Source: Brienomyrus brachyistius
Lineage: Eukaryota; Chordata; Actinopteri; Osteoglossiformes; Mormyridae
Length of the DNA stretch: 64,000 nt
Direction: 5' to 3'
NCBI RefSeq assembly: GCF_023856365.1
Contig: NC_064548.1
Coordinates: forward strand, 5,556,642-5,620,641
This document shows, in pieces, positions 35,066 through 46,020 of the stretch. The notes under the pieces are model-generated. The model had not been told where the DNA came from and did no database searches. It saw only the letters and a list, made by a program, of their open reading frames with translations. Every line of letters starts with the position of its first letter. The first letter of the stretch is position 1. Made by a program: the position numbers and the translations under genes.

Positions 35066-38000
35066 GTGAGTGTTGACAGCAACCACCTGTTTGTAGCCCT
35101 GGAGCACCACGGAGGAGGGCCCATGTGGGCGTGCGATTAAAATGCTGTAATCCCACATTTACATGTGCAGGAATGTGCAATGCAGAGAAAGTTCAGTGGG
35201 GGTAAAACTGCAGGCTTCTTCTCAGTGTAACAGCCCGATCCTCTCCTCCAGTTGTGAGAGGCCAGAAGGCAATAAAAAAAAAAAATAAAAGATCGCTTCT
35301 GGCTGAGAAAAAAAAAAAAGTCTGGAAAGTGACCGCATCCCGCTGACTTCACCCTTTAGAGGAACCCGGTAAAACGGTTGCAGGTGGTGTTTCGAAGGTG
35401 ATGTTTACGAGGATGTCTGGGTCCATGGCGGTGATGGCTGCTTTGACCAGACCTCAAAAGAGTCGTGCATTTTCAGCACTGTCCATCCAGCGGCACCAGC
35501 ACTGTCCATGGCCAAGTGGCTTTTTTAAAAGCACTTTCCAGCTGTACTTTCTCTTCCTTTGAAATGCAAGCAGTCAGTCCAGGAAAAAAGGCTTGCATGG
35601 AAGCTCTTATTTTTCACTGGGATAAGTGTTCGTCTTCTGCTTCTCGGGGATGGCGGAGGTCAAGGAAAACGGTGGAAGGCGTTGCATGTCTCGAGAGCTA
35701 CCAAACAGACTTCCATAAGTAATTTGCGGCAGGGTTTATTTACTGGACACTCTGTGTTAAGGCAATACTTTCAAAGCCCTCTTGCATCAAGATAAATATA
35801 TTTCTCTCTTTAAATGTTGCTTTCTGGATATAAAAGGTGTACCAGGCCCCTTTCAAGCCAGAAAGCTCCATTTGAGCAAATAAACATTTTTACTTTATTG
35901 GAAAGATATCCTCATATGCCCCACTGGTCTTATGAGTAAGGATTCCTATGCTCTGCTCATTATAAGCCAAGGCCAGATCTGGTGTGTAACACGTGAGGGT
36001 CTTTGCTCTTCTCACAACCTGTGTTTTTATGCCGCAAGAGGCTAACGCTGAAGGACAAACAGCCGAATCGGCTGCTGCAAACCAACGTTTGCTCACCCCC
36101 CTCACGCTCCGCTGCCCGCCTCCCGAGGGCGCCTCCGAGCGCAGCGAAGCATAACTCGACTGACGTTGCGGTTTGCCAGAAACACCCGGGCGGGACTCAA
36201 GGGGCATGAGGGGACAAACACGAAACTCCACCTGGACATTCCTGATTGCACCAGCTGAACTGTCTGTCATATGACACATGGACGTTATACATTACACGTA
36301 CACATGTATATTTACCCAAAACAGGATAAGCAGTTGGGAGCACTAGGGGACACTGGCTGTGATCGGAAGGTCGCTGGTTCAAATCCCTGATTTCACCATT
36401 GGGTCCTTTGACAAGGCCCTTAACTCCCAGTTGGTCCTGGGACGGTATACCGTCTTGGATAGAAGTGTCTGCTAAATAAATGAAATTTATGGACAGGGGC
36501 CTTCATATTTGCACTTAGTGGAAATAAAGCTTTTGTCTTGACCAATCTCACTAACAGAGACGGGTTATTTTTCTTCCCCAAATCCAATATGACCTGTATT
36601 GTAACTTCAGAGAAAGAATCTTCACGACCTAATTATTCACTCTGTAATTTCTTTAGAGGAAGGGAGGGGTTACTGGATATGGCTCCTGCTGTCTTAGAGC
36701 TGACATACTGGCTTTAAAAAGGCTTAATTTGCGCATTTGGTGAACTTTTCCTTGCTTTCTAAAGCGGTCCGGCCTGCCGGATCCTCAAGGCGCTGCACAG
36801 CGCTGCGGCTTCATTCCATAGCTTTAGAGCTTCCTGCGTTTTGGCCTTTAAGCCATTGGCAGGCCTCCCCCCCATGTCTCTAGGATGCTGTGGTATAGTC
36901 GCCTGAGACACACTCGTTTCTGTTGCCTTTTGGCAGCCGACATCCCGGCTGTGTAAGCATCCCCTGTTCCGCATTTCCCGTAAGCTTAGTCATGGCCCAG
37001 CCAAATATTTTTCCTGGCACATCTTGGCTGAACGTTCACTGGCCTTAGTGGCTAATTTGCCTGTCTTTTATTTGGCTCTACTACCCCTATTTCAGATTCA
37101 GATGCGTGTTTTCCTGGTTGTATTAGCCGCGGAGTCCACTTGTATACTTCAAGAAAGAGGAAGAGGGGCAGCTGCAACGGCGTGAATTATACCACGCTCC
37201 ATTGTAAGAGAACCCTGGTGCATTACAAAGAGAAGTAAATACGAGTGAATAAATAAGATAAATAGCGGCAGGGGAGGAGTAGTGAATAGCTCCGAGCCGG
37301 TCTGGCGATGGCGTCCAAGCGTCTCGGTGACGGCCGGTGTGCATCGCAGATCGTTCGGGTACTCAGACACAAACAACTACTGTATAATTAAACTTTATGC
37401 TTAGATTACTTAAATAATATTCAACTATGAGAAACATTTCGGTGTTAATAACTTTGGTCAGGTGGCTGGCGGGACTTTGCATACGCATTTAGTTTTATTA
37501 CTTTGTACATAATCTGTGAGGTTTGCAAACTACCCAAGACCTAGTTCATTTTAAATCTATAACGGAATAATATATATTTGCCGGAAGATTTCTTGAGTGT
37601 CACGCCAGATGCATGGGAGTTAGCAACCCTGACATGTTCTTCTCCCTCTTTTTTTATTCTATTTTCCCCCTTTCCCCAGTCATATCAGCTTCTCGGGCGT
37701 CGCGCACGCTCGCGCCGCCTCGAGCCCGGAGCCGGATTCCAGCAGAAGCGCATCGGCTTCCGCTCACCTCCGATGACCGCGGGGCGCTATGCTTTCCGTA
37801 CCCGCGTTTGTATTTTTAACACTCTTCCAGAAGGACGACAGGGATGCTGCCTCTGGAAAGCGTGCGAAGTGTGCCAGCCCAAAGCTGGGATATAAATGTA
37901 TTCATATCCCATGGCTTTTTACGGGTTCGTTCCCGGGTGACACCGGTAAGCAGGCGCGCTGTATGTGAAGTTAATGGGCTCGCGTGCACTGTACTCCAAA

Positions 38001-39190
38001 GTCACTCCGTGTTTTTGCTTAACTGCCACATGAATTATGAGGCCACTTCCCGGCTGAAAAATGCGGCGAGCGCACGGTTAGCTTTTATGGATAGGTTAAT
38101 TTGCGTGTTTTATTGAGCCGGGTTCAGATTTCCGGAGTCAGGCTTGTTAAAACGGTAACCTCCACCGTATAAAGTGGGGCGAAAATTAATGGTCTCAGAA
38201 AGTGACAGCAAAGAAAGGATATAATTATTAGCGGGACAAACGGACTAGATGCGTATGTAACCCTGTTCCTCTGGTAAGCTGGGCTGACTGAGACGGGCGT
38301 TCGCTCTGTGTCCAGTCCTCCCACCTTGCAAGAAGAATTAACTGACAAATGCCGTTTAATTATGGTACCCATTCATTTTTCGTCTTGTTCACTTGTCAGC
38401 ATCAATAACATCTTTTATCCTGTGGATGGAAGAGACAGTGGGTGTCCGCTGTGAGGCAGTCCTGTGGGTGTGGCGGTCTGGAGAAAGGCTGTAGAGCCGG
38501 AAAGCCCTACATGTGAAAGCGTGCCACCGCCACTCCGCCGTGATTAAGTTTCACCTGAAGTTATTTGCCTGGGCTTTAATTAGATTCACAGTGGTCTAGC
38601 AATGAATTCCAATAAATAAATATAATTCCGTGACTTGCAGGAGTGTTCATTAACCCAGGGTCTTGGATCGTTTATCATTTTTTTTTACTTGTAGGACTGT
38701 ATAATTTACCAGAACTAAAGCAACTTCCGTGCGATGCTGGATAACCTTGTCTTTATACTTTTTCGTTGATGTGTTTTTCGGTGCCTTTTAGATGAACGGG
38801 AGGGCAGATGTACTCATCCCAATTCTGAAAATAATAAAGATTTCACCTTCTGGTTTTCGGCGATTTGTGATATATTGAGTCCCTGCACTTTGAAACGACC
38901 TTCTTTTAACCAATAAAAAAGGTTTGATATTGTAGTCTCACTTGGAAATTGAAATGTTTATATGTCATATGTAAGAGTGTTGAATCCAGGATTGTTGGAG
39001 TAAATACAAAACACATTTCTGTCTCAGTTTGATGAAATCCTCTCGTGTTCTTATTATTGCTTTCCATGAAACTGGTCTGTTTTTGTTTGTTTATATAAAA
39101 AAAATTAAAGAGACGTGATTTTTAAAAGCATTTTAATGTCTTTACAAATAAATTGTAAAACGTGATTTTGTTTCTGGAACTTTCCATTAG
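35066..39190 (+). other. Intron m-n (4.1 kb)
   Basis: It contains a SINE at about 36345-36485 and CpG-richer stretches near 36060-36180 and 37690-37830 (GGGCGTCGCGCACGCTCGCG). I see no exon or RNA gene. Confidence 0.75.
36345..36485 (+). mobile_element. tRNA-derived SINE (tail TGTCTGCTAAATAAATG)
   Basis: GATCGGAAGGTCGCTGGTTC with B-box GGTTCAAATCC, TTTCACCATTGGGTCCTTTG, AAGGCCCTTAACTCCCAGTT and the end TTGGATAGAAGTGTCTGCTA. Same family as the copy near 18190. Confidence 0.75.
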
Positions 39191-39271
39191 CCTTCCCCAC
39201 CTGCGAGCCCCTCGTCCAGTTTGCCTGCGCCAATGGGAGGTGTGTCAGTGCCAAGTGGCATTGTGATTCGG
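39191..39271 (+). CDS. lrp1b: lrp1b exon (n): first half of class A repeat 4
   Basis: The 81-bp exon is in phase 1 at both ends (acceptor CCATTAG, donor GTGAGT). It encodes [20 protein letters not shown] and KWHCDS, giving four of the six cysteines. The repeat is completed by [13 protein letters not shown] in exon o. Splitting this repeat just before its calcium cage agrees with LRP1/LRP1B. Confidence 0.95.
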
Positions 39272-41070
39272 GTGAGTTTCCGCGTTCTGTTCATTTGCCG
39301 ATGCTGATTATATATCTCGCTGAGCACATGCACCAGTACATTTATCGCATTCAGATGTTTAAATGGAGAGATATAGCATCAGCGGCCTTCCTAGCTGCTT
39401 CTGTTCTGCGGGCTTTCTGGGGGGGGTGGGGAAGGGGGAGGGCTCCACAAACACTACATCATTTAGTGTGTGTATGAAGCCAAGAATGTGGCTGCAATAC
39501 ATGTGTGATTGATGTAGGGATGGCCTGAGTCCTAGGCCAGCAATCCTCTTATTGTGCGAATGCAAACAAGCTGGGCCTCGATTCACCCGTATTCAAACCG
39601 CGGTACAGCGAGATCCCAGTAATTTTCGGTGTGTTAATCAGTGGTGTGCATCTGGACGGCCTTTTGGTGATAGGCGTGCCAGGAATACATAGCGTATTGG
39701 CTTGGCAGGCGGAAAAAAAAAAACATTGACATATGGTTTTTAAGACTGTGACGTATGCGGAGAAGACATCAAACACGTACGCTAGGCTGGGGATCCCTGT
39801 GAGGGTCAGGAACATCTTGCATCAATAAAAAAAAATGGTGAGAAAGGAGCTGAATGGTTGGACGCCTTTGCCAGGCTTGTTGTGTGCATGCTGATTATTA
39901 TGCTGTGTAATGACTGTGGTGCATCCAGGCAGCTCCAGGAGGGTGTTGTAGTCTGCCCAGCCTTCCCTCACTGCGTCGCTTCATAGTGCAGGGTGACAGC
40001 ACAGGGGAGCCTCCCCTGAGTGGCTGATTCTCAGAGTAAAAGCTTCTAGCCGCTCCGTAATGGGCTGGGGCACATTCTGCCACCATGACCTGGCACCACT
40101 CAGCTGTACTAGAAGGCAGACGTAATGAAATGTGATATGCTGCTCTCCCAGGGGATCGTCTGCTTGCCATAATGCAGCTTTTCTTTCCCGCTGGGAGGTT
40201 GTGTTCCTGGCCAATGATGCAGTCTTCAACAGGCAGCGTGAGGAGCATTATTTGTTGTCCATGGAGCCAGCCAGTTACCAGACCATCGGGCGATCATTTG
40301 AGGAGCACCATCAGGGGCGGCTGTGGCTAGCAAAACGTTGTAAATTCAAAAAGTCCTTCGTAGGACAGTAACGCCACATGCAGGCTTTCTCAATATATCC
40401 ACAACCGTTTGGAAATCGGTGGTTGTCTTGGCTGTTATCTCCTACAGAGGTGCTGACTTAGCCAGTCAGGGGGCAGGGGGGCTCACAGAGTGGGGCTCCC
40501 CCCTAATCCTCTGCACACAGAGTTGGGTTCCCCCTGTCTCTCTGCACACAGAGCGGAGTTCCCCCCTAACCCTCTGCACACAGAGCGGGGTTCCCCCCTA
40601 ACCCTCTGCACACAGAGCGGGGTTCCCCCCTAACCCTCTGCACACAGAGCGGGGTTCCCCCCTGTCTCTCTGCACGCAGAGCGGGGTTCCCCCCTGTCTC
40701 TCTGCACGCAGAGCGGGGTTCTCCCCTGTCTCTCTGTGCACAGAGCAGGGTTCCCCCCTAACCCTCTGCACACAGAGCAAGGTTCTACCCTAACCCTCTA
40801 CACACAGATTGGAGTTCCCCCTGACCTTCTGCACACAATGCGGGGTTCCCCCCTGTTTTGCTGCACACAGAGTGGGCTTCCCCCCAAACCCTCTGCACAC
40901 AGAGCGGCGTTCCCCCCTGTTTTTCTGCACACAGAGCGGCGTTCCCCCCTGTTTCTCTGCATACAGAGCGGCGTTCCCCCCTGTTTCTCTGCACACAGAT
41001 TGGGGTTCCCCCCATCCCCTGTAGGCAGTGTGGAGTTCCCCCTAATCCTAGCCTTCCTGTTTGCACCCAG
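39272..41070 (+). other. Intron n-o (1.8 kb), ends in a minisatellite
   Basis: Unique sequence to about 40480, then a 32-bp array to the acceptor of exon o. A poly-A tract lies near 39714-39723. Confidence 0.85.
40484..41070 (+). repeat. 32-bp minisatellite of splice-acceptor-like units
   Basis: The unit is GAGCGGGGTTCCCCCCTAAC + CCTCTGCACACA, about 17 copies, with pyrimidine variants (CCTGTCTCTCTG, CCTGTTTCTCTG). Each unit has a pyrimidine run followed by CACACAG or CACGCAG, so each resembles a 3' splice site. The last unit GTGGAGTTCCCCCTAATCCT passes into GCCTTCCTGTTTGCACCCAG, the actual acceptor of exon o. Open frames on both strands are repeat artefacts. Confidence 0.93.
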
Positions 41071-41235
41071 ATGATGACTGCGGTGATGGCAGCGACGAGT
41101 TGGGCTGCTTGCACTCCTGCTCCAATGCACAGTTCCAGTGCGCCAGTGGACGCTGCATCCCGGACCACTGGGCCTGTGATGGCGACAACGACTGCGGAGA
41201 CTTCAGCGACGAGAATTCCACCTGCGGGGGTGCTG
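41071..41235 (+). CDS. lrp1b: lrp1b exon (o): end of class A repeat 4 and repeat 5
   Basis: The 165-bp exon is in phase 1 at both ends (acceptor TTTGCACCCAG). It encodes [40 protein letters not shown] and [12 protein letters not shown]. Repeat 5 is complete with six cysteines, and [20 protein letters not shown] is the LRP1B form. Two donors are possible. I prefer GTGTGT at 41236 over GTGCTG at 41230, because it has G at +5 and leaves a linker length (CGGA) like the family. Confidence 0.93.
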
Positions 41236-42995
41236 GTGTGTTGCTGATGTACCATTTATGAATATTTCCAAAGCGTAACAACACACAGTTTCATTCATAT
41301 TGTATCAGCTGTGTATTTGGGGGTTCTGCTCTCTGTGTGCTTTTTGCATGTCCTCCCTATGTACTCTGGTTTCTTCCAACACATGCTGCTAATTGATGCC
41401 TTTGAATTGCCCATAGAATATGACGGTGTGTATATGTGTTCCGTGATGTACTGCAGCCTTGTGCACTCTGTTGCCTGGGATAGTCCCCCCCCAGCCCACA
41501 ACAGTCTGAACTAGTATACGCAGTTGTAAAATATATGGGCAAGAATATGCTGGTATTGCTTTTTAGAGACCTTAATTAGGTTTAGTATGTCCTCACTTCA
41601 TCGCAAATTAATCTGCTCTATCTGTTTTTAGTAAAGCATCCTCTGGATTTGGATTCTTTAATCTGCTATAATTATCCAGCGGTGCAGATATGGGCGCTCA
41701 GAATGCTTACAGCCCAGTAGCTTGTCAGGAAAATGAGGAAGCTATTTATCAAAAGCTTCCTCTCAAACAACTTCCCAGACTTCTGTGGTCTCAAGAGGCC
41801 GACCCAGTAGAGGTGCGTTGGCTCGGGTCTGGGAGTCTCTAGAAGGATGTGTGAAGACAAAGCAGGAAATTGAATCATCGTATGTTTTAGATTGTGATGT
41901 GTATGTATTCTAGGCAGGTTGGCAGTGTCAGACCGGGGGATATTAAATGAGCCGATCTCTGAGAGCTGGGAATGTATTATGCTAATTTAGAGCTGATGTT
42001 AGGTAGCATCCTCTCTCTTTTTGGTTTCAGGGTGAATGTTTTATTCTCAGGCTTGTCAGGCACATAAAGAAATACTGGCCTCGCTTGTATGAAACCTCTC
42101 TGTTGGTTGTCACGTGACTAATCAGCCTCCCGGGCAGGACTGACAGCTTTTAGGTGTCAGCTTAGGCCTTACAGAGAAATGCACTGTGGTTGGCCTGACA
42201 GCAGTGATGGAACACGTCACGCCTTTGTCAGTCTCCTTAGCATTAGCGTTATTATCATAGCTATGAAGTGAAACCAGTGCTCCCAGACTGCCCAAGTCCA
42301 CCTGATTCTTTATTAAGCTTCATTCAGCTTTCCGGTACAGTGAAACAGCAGTGAGTCCACTGGGATTTCATTATTTGGGTTATTATTTTCAGTTTTTTCA
42401 ATTTTTTTGTCCAAAGTTGCATGCATTTCTAAGTTTCCCAGTTACTATTCTGGTTAAGGAGTCTTCAAAAGTGTTGAGTAATTTTCTATCGATATTTGAC
42501 CATTATCTGGCCCATCAGTAAGTTCTTAATAAGTTTTGCAAGTTATTCTGGAGTTTTGTCTGTGTATGGTGACAGTAAAATTATTGCAAGGGTAGCTTTA
42601 CAGGCCTTTCATGGATGCATGACCATTGATGTCCATCCATTAAGATGTGCAGTTTGCATTGCCTTCTTATTTAGTAGGCTAGTTAGAACTAAAGCACATG
42701 GGCAGCTCTGGATGTGAACCATGTAATAACCAGCTGTTCTAGTCTTTACTTCCCTTACGGAAAATTAAGGTGCATCAATTCAGCGATCGTTAACTGAAGA
42801 TGAAGAGCAGCACTGTCAGTAACCAACCCAAAAAGAAACAACAACAAAGAAAGTTGCCGATGTTTGATGCTGGAGGTCACTGTGTGTCTTTGCTGATACT
42901 GGAGATTGTTGTGTGACTGGGATGGGAGGGGATCGGTGCTGATGCAGGAGGTCTGCATATGACTAGTTTTGCGGGGGTCTCTCTTTCTCCCTAAG
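41236..42995 (+). other. Intron o-p (1.76 kb)
   Basis: A degraded fish SINE-like repeat covers about 41318-41560. The rest is unique sequence. Confidence 0.75.
41318..41560 (+). mobile_element. Degraded fish SINE-like repeat
   Basis: TTTTTGCATGTCCTCCCTAT, CTGGTTTCTTCCAACACATG, GAATTGCCCATAGAATATGA and TGCCTGGGATAGTCCCCCCC follow the order of the common repeat seen more completely at 22262-22802. The internal tandem expansion is absent here. Confidence 0.55.
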
Positions 42996-43178
42996 CCCCA
43001 CCTCCTCGCAGCGACTGCGGTGTAGAGGAGTTCCAGTGCGGTAGCGACTACACCTGCATCCCTGAGCGCTGGCGTTGTGATGGCGACAAGGACTGCGAGG
43101 ACGGAAGCGATGAGTTTGCCTGTGAGGACGTCAAGAAGGTGTGCGACCCCAAGGCCAAGTTCACCTGCAAAGCGTCAG
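42996..43178 (+). CDS. lrp1b: lrp1b exon (p): class A repeat 6 and first part of repeat 7
   Basis: The 183-bp exon is in phase 1 at both ends (acceptor CTCCCTAAG after a long pyrimidine tract, donor GTGTGT). It encodes [59 protein letters not shown]. Repeat 6 is complete, and repeat 7 begins with CDPKAKFTC. The later AG at 43010-43011 would break the phase and was not used. Confidence 0.94.
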
Positions 43179-43534
43179 GTGTGTAGCCACAGTTTGCAGT
43201 GTCAGCGTGCTTCTGACAGCTCATCCTTCCTGCTAGGGACTTTGCAGCCTCTGTGCTCTTCTGTACAGGTTTGCTCTAATGGAATTGTGGTGCTTAACAC
43301 TGGACATGCTGTATGAGGGTTTGCATGTGTATGTATGCCCCACACCGGACTACCATCCTCTGCATGGTGTTCCCCTGTGCTGAGCCACTGTGGACGGCAG
43401 CAGGCATTCCTGTGACCGTATACTTAGTATGCAGTTGGAAGGTAAATGGATTTTACAGTATTTTAGTCCTTAACCAAACCAAATGTTTACAGTAACTTCA
43501 TAGAGGAAACACATAATACTTGTGGATTTAAATA

Positions 43535-44346
43535 TAGTCTGATGAGCCAAAATATTATGATCACCCCATGTGAAATGAATCATTTTGATTATCTCATAAA
43601 AATGGTGCATACCAAGGTCTGGGATGTATTCGATGTTAAGCTGTGGTGAGCACCTACTGAGATCGGTATGAGGAGTAAAAAAGCACGATCCGCCGGCAGG
43701 CTGCTCAGGGTCAGCCGTGGTGAGCACCTCCTGAGATTGGTATGAAGAGGGAAAAAGCACGATCCATTGGCAGGCTGGTCACGGTCAGCCATGGTGAGCA
43801 CCTCCTGAGATTGGTATGAAGAAGGAAAAAGCACGATCCGCCGGCAGGCTGCTCAGGGTCAGCCGTGGTGAGCACCTCCTGAGATTGGTATGAAGAGGGA
43901 AAAAGCACGATCCATTGGCAGGCTGGTCACGGTCAGCCGTGGTGAGCACCTCCTGAGATTGGTATAAAGAGGGAAAAAGCACGATCCATTGGCAGGCTGG
44001 TCACGGTCAGCCATGGTGAGCACCTCCTGAGATTGGTATAAAGAGGGAAAAACTATGAACTGCCAGCTGAGTGCTAAGCAACCAAGATATGAGATGTGAA
44101 CGAGGTACATGTGGTCTGTTCCATGTGGTACAAACCAACAGAAGCGCTACTCTGGCACAAATATCAGATACATTCGATGATAAACATGGGAGTAATGTGT
44201 CGTGAGTAATGTGTACACCGAGCCCTGCTGCTTTTGGATAGCCATGGAATGGTTTTAATGGTCAAGCACACCCCACATATGCTTGACAATCATCATTATT
44301 CGCTTCACATGGGAATGGTCATAATATTAGCTCATCAGTGTGTATA
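43535..44346. mobile_element. Tc1-type deletion derivative (MITE-like)
   Basis: The left terminus CTGATGAGCCAAAATATTAT and the right terminus, reverse complement CTGATGAGCTAATATTATGA, are inverted repeats of a known fish Tc1 type. The interior retains small pieces of that element (CTGTTCCATGTGG...ACAGAAGCGCTACT) but no transposase frame. A 74-bp minisatellite occupies about half of it. Confidence 0.75.
43640..44055. repeat. 74-bp minisatellite, about 5.6 copies
   Basis: The unit starts TGGTGAGCACCTCCTGAGAT and contains GGTATGAAGAGGGAAAAAGC, then ACGATCC, and ends in GGTCAGCC. Two unit types alternate (CCGCCGGCAGGCTGCTCAGG and CCATTGGCAGGCTGGTCACG), suggesting a dimeric mode of growth. Overlapping minus-strand open frames staggered by 74 bp are artefacts. 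Confidence 0.93.
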
Positions 44347-44473
44347 TACATTCACTGGTGACATTGCTCGGTACACCAGTTCAAGTGCTTGTTGAAGGAA
44401 ATATCTAATCAGCTAGTCATGTCAGCCGCAGAATGTAGAAAATCTTGCAGCTACAGGTCATGAGCTTTAGTTA

Positions 44474-45018
44474 ATGTTCACATCAAACACCAGAATGGTG
44501 AAGAAAGGTGATTTAAGTGACTTTGAACGTGGCATGGTTGTTCTTTCCAGATGGGCTGGTATGAGTATTTCAGAAACTGCTGATTTACTGGGATTCTCTC
44601 ACACAACGATCTCTGGGGTTTACAGAGAATGGGCTGAAAAAGGAAAAAAAAAACATCTAGTAAGCAACAGTTCACTGAAAATGCCTTGTTGATGGCAGAG
44701 GTCAGATAATGGCCAGGAGTGATTTTCCCAAAGCCTCCTTAACGCTATGTCATATGTAAGTTCGATGTTAAAAGAAGGAACTTCCGAACGATGTACCATT
44801 AAAAAGGCTTCAGTAAACTCTCCCTCGACTGGCTCAAGCTGATAGAAAGGCAACAGTATTTCAGATATGCACTCGATACGACCAAGATAATGCAGAAGTT
44901 TCAAGATTTATTGTCATACATTGATAACAACGCAGCATCATTATCAGTCATGAAACTCTTAGGCTCAGAGGCACCTCAACTTTTGCACAGTAAGGAAAAC
45001 AGGATGACATGATTTAAA

Positions 45019-45053
<35 letters not shown>

Positions 45054-46020
45054 GAAGATATTATTTAAAAAGTGATTAGTGCTGTAGTGCTGTGCTATAT
45101 AATGTAAAAGTATATGTGATAGTAATGAGTGAAGAGCAGATAATAACTGTCCCTGAAGCTGCTCACTTGGGCCACTGTGGTCTTGATGCTCCTGTACCGC
45201 ATGAAAAGGCTGTGGCTGGGCTGGCCGAGGTCGGAGAGGATCCTCTCTGCTTCTTGGATGATTGGCAGCTCAGTCTTGGTGGTGCGCTGCGCTGATCTGA
45301 CCGCCTTCTGCAATGCTTTACGGTAATGGGTAGTACAGAAGAACATCTGAATGCACAACATGTCGAACCTCGAAGCAGGTGGGCTTCAGCAGCAGCAGCA
45401 GCAGACTACACTGGGTGTTACTCCTGTCAGCTAAGAGGAGGACACCAAGGCTACAGTGGACACATGCTCACCAAAATTGGACAATGGAACACTGGGAAAA
45501 TGTTTCCTGGTCAGATGAGTCTCGATTTCTGCTGCGAAATTCAGATGGTAGGGTCAGAATTTTCCATAAACAACAGGAAAGCATTGAACTATCCTGAGTT
45601 GTTTAATCAATTCAAGCTGCTGCTGGTGGGGTAATGGTGTGGGGGATATTTTCTTGGTACATTTAGGGCCCCTTAGTAGCAATTGAGCATCGTTTAAATG
45701 CTACAGCCTACCTGAGACCTGACCATGTCAATCCCTTTATGACCACAGTGTACCCAACTTCTAATGGCTACTAAATACACCATGTCACAAAGCTCATGTA
45801 ATCTCTGACTGGTTTCTGGAACTTGACAATGGGTTCACTGGCCTTCACAGTCACCAGATCTCAATCCAATACACCTATGTGATGTGGTGGAACGGGAGAT
45901 TCGCACCACGAAGGTGCAGCTCACAAACATGAACCAAAGTCATTGAGGAATATTTCAGGCATCTTGTTGAATCTATGCCACAAAGCATTAGGGAGTTTCT
46001 GTAGGTAAAAGGGAGGCCAG
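44474..46020 (+). pseudogene. Tc1-like transposase remnant
   Basis: The N-terminal DNA-binding part is readable: MVKKGDLSDFERGMVVLSRW, SISETADLLGFSHTTISGVY, REWAEKGKKK. After the insertions, the catalytic part reads in pieces: HQNWT, WSDESRFLLRNSDGRVRIF, then a PSSDGY-like block, a deletion where the second catalytic Asp region should be, and LNPIHLCDVVEREIR with a changed NPIEHLWD motif. Stops and frameshifts are numerous. Confidence 0.8.
44899..45341. mobile_element. Insertion of unknown family inside the Tc1 element
   Basis: The Tc1 sequence is interrupted after GCAGAAG (44892-44898) and resumes at GAACATCTGAATGCACAACA; ACAGAAG sits at the right junction, so CAGAAG may be a target duplication. 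The insert starts TTTCAAGATTTATTGTCATA, carries a (TG)n tract (about 45021-45049) and includes GTGGTCTTGATGCTCCTGTA. I recognise it as a repeated type in fish but cannot name the family. Confidence 0.5.

Noticed and set aside
39898..40371. Overlapping open frames of 79-116 codons on both strands
   Set aside because: No protein similarity recognised and no consistent frame. The lrp1b frame joins 39271 to 41071 without it.
43012..43178. Acceptor at 43010-43011 for exon p
   Set aside because: It would leave one base before the first codon and break phase 1. The AG at 42994-42995 has a strong pyrimidine tract and keeps the family linker.
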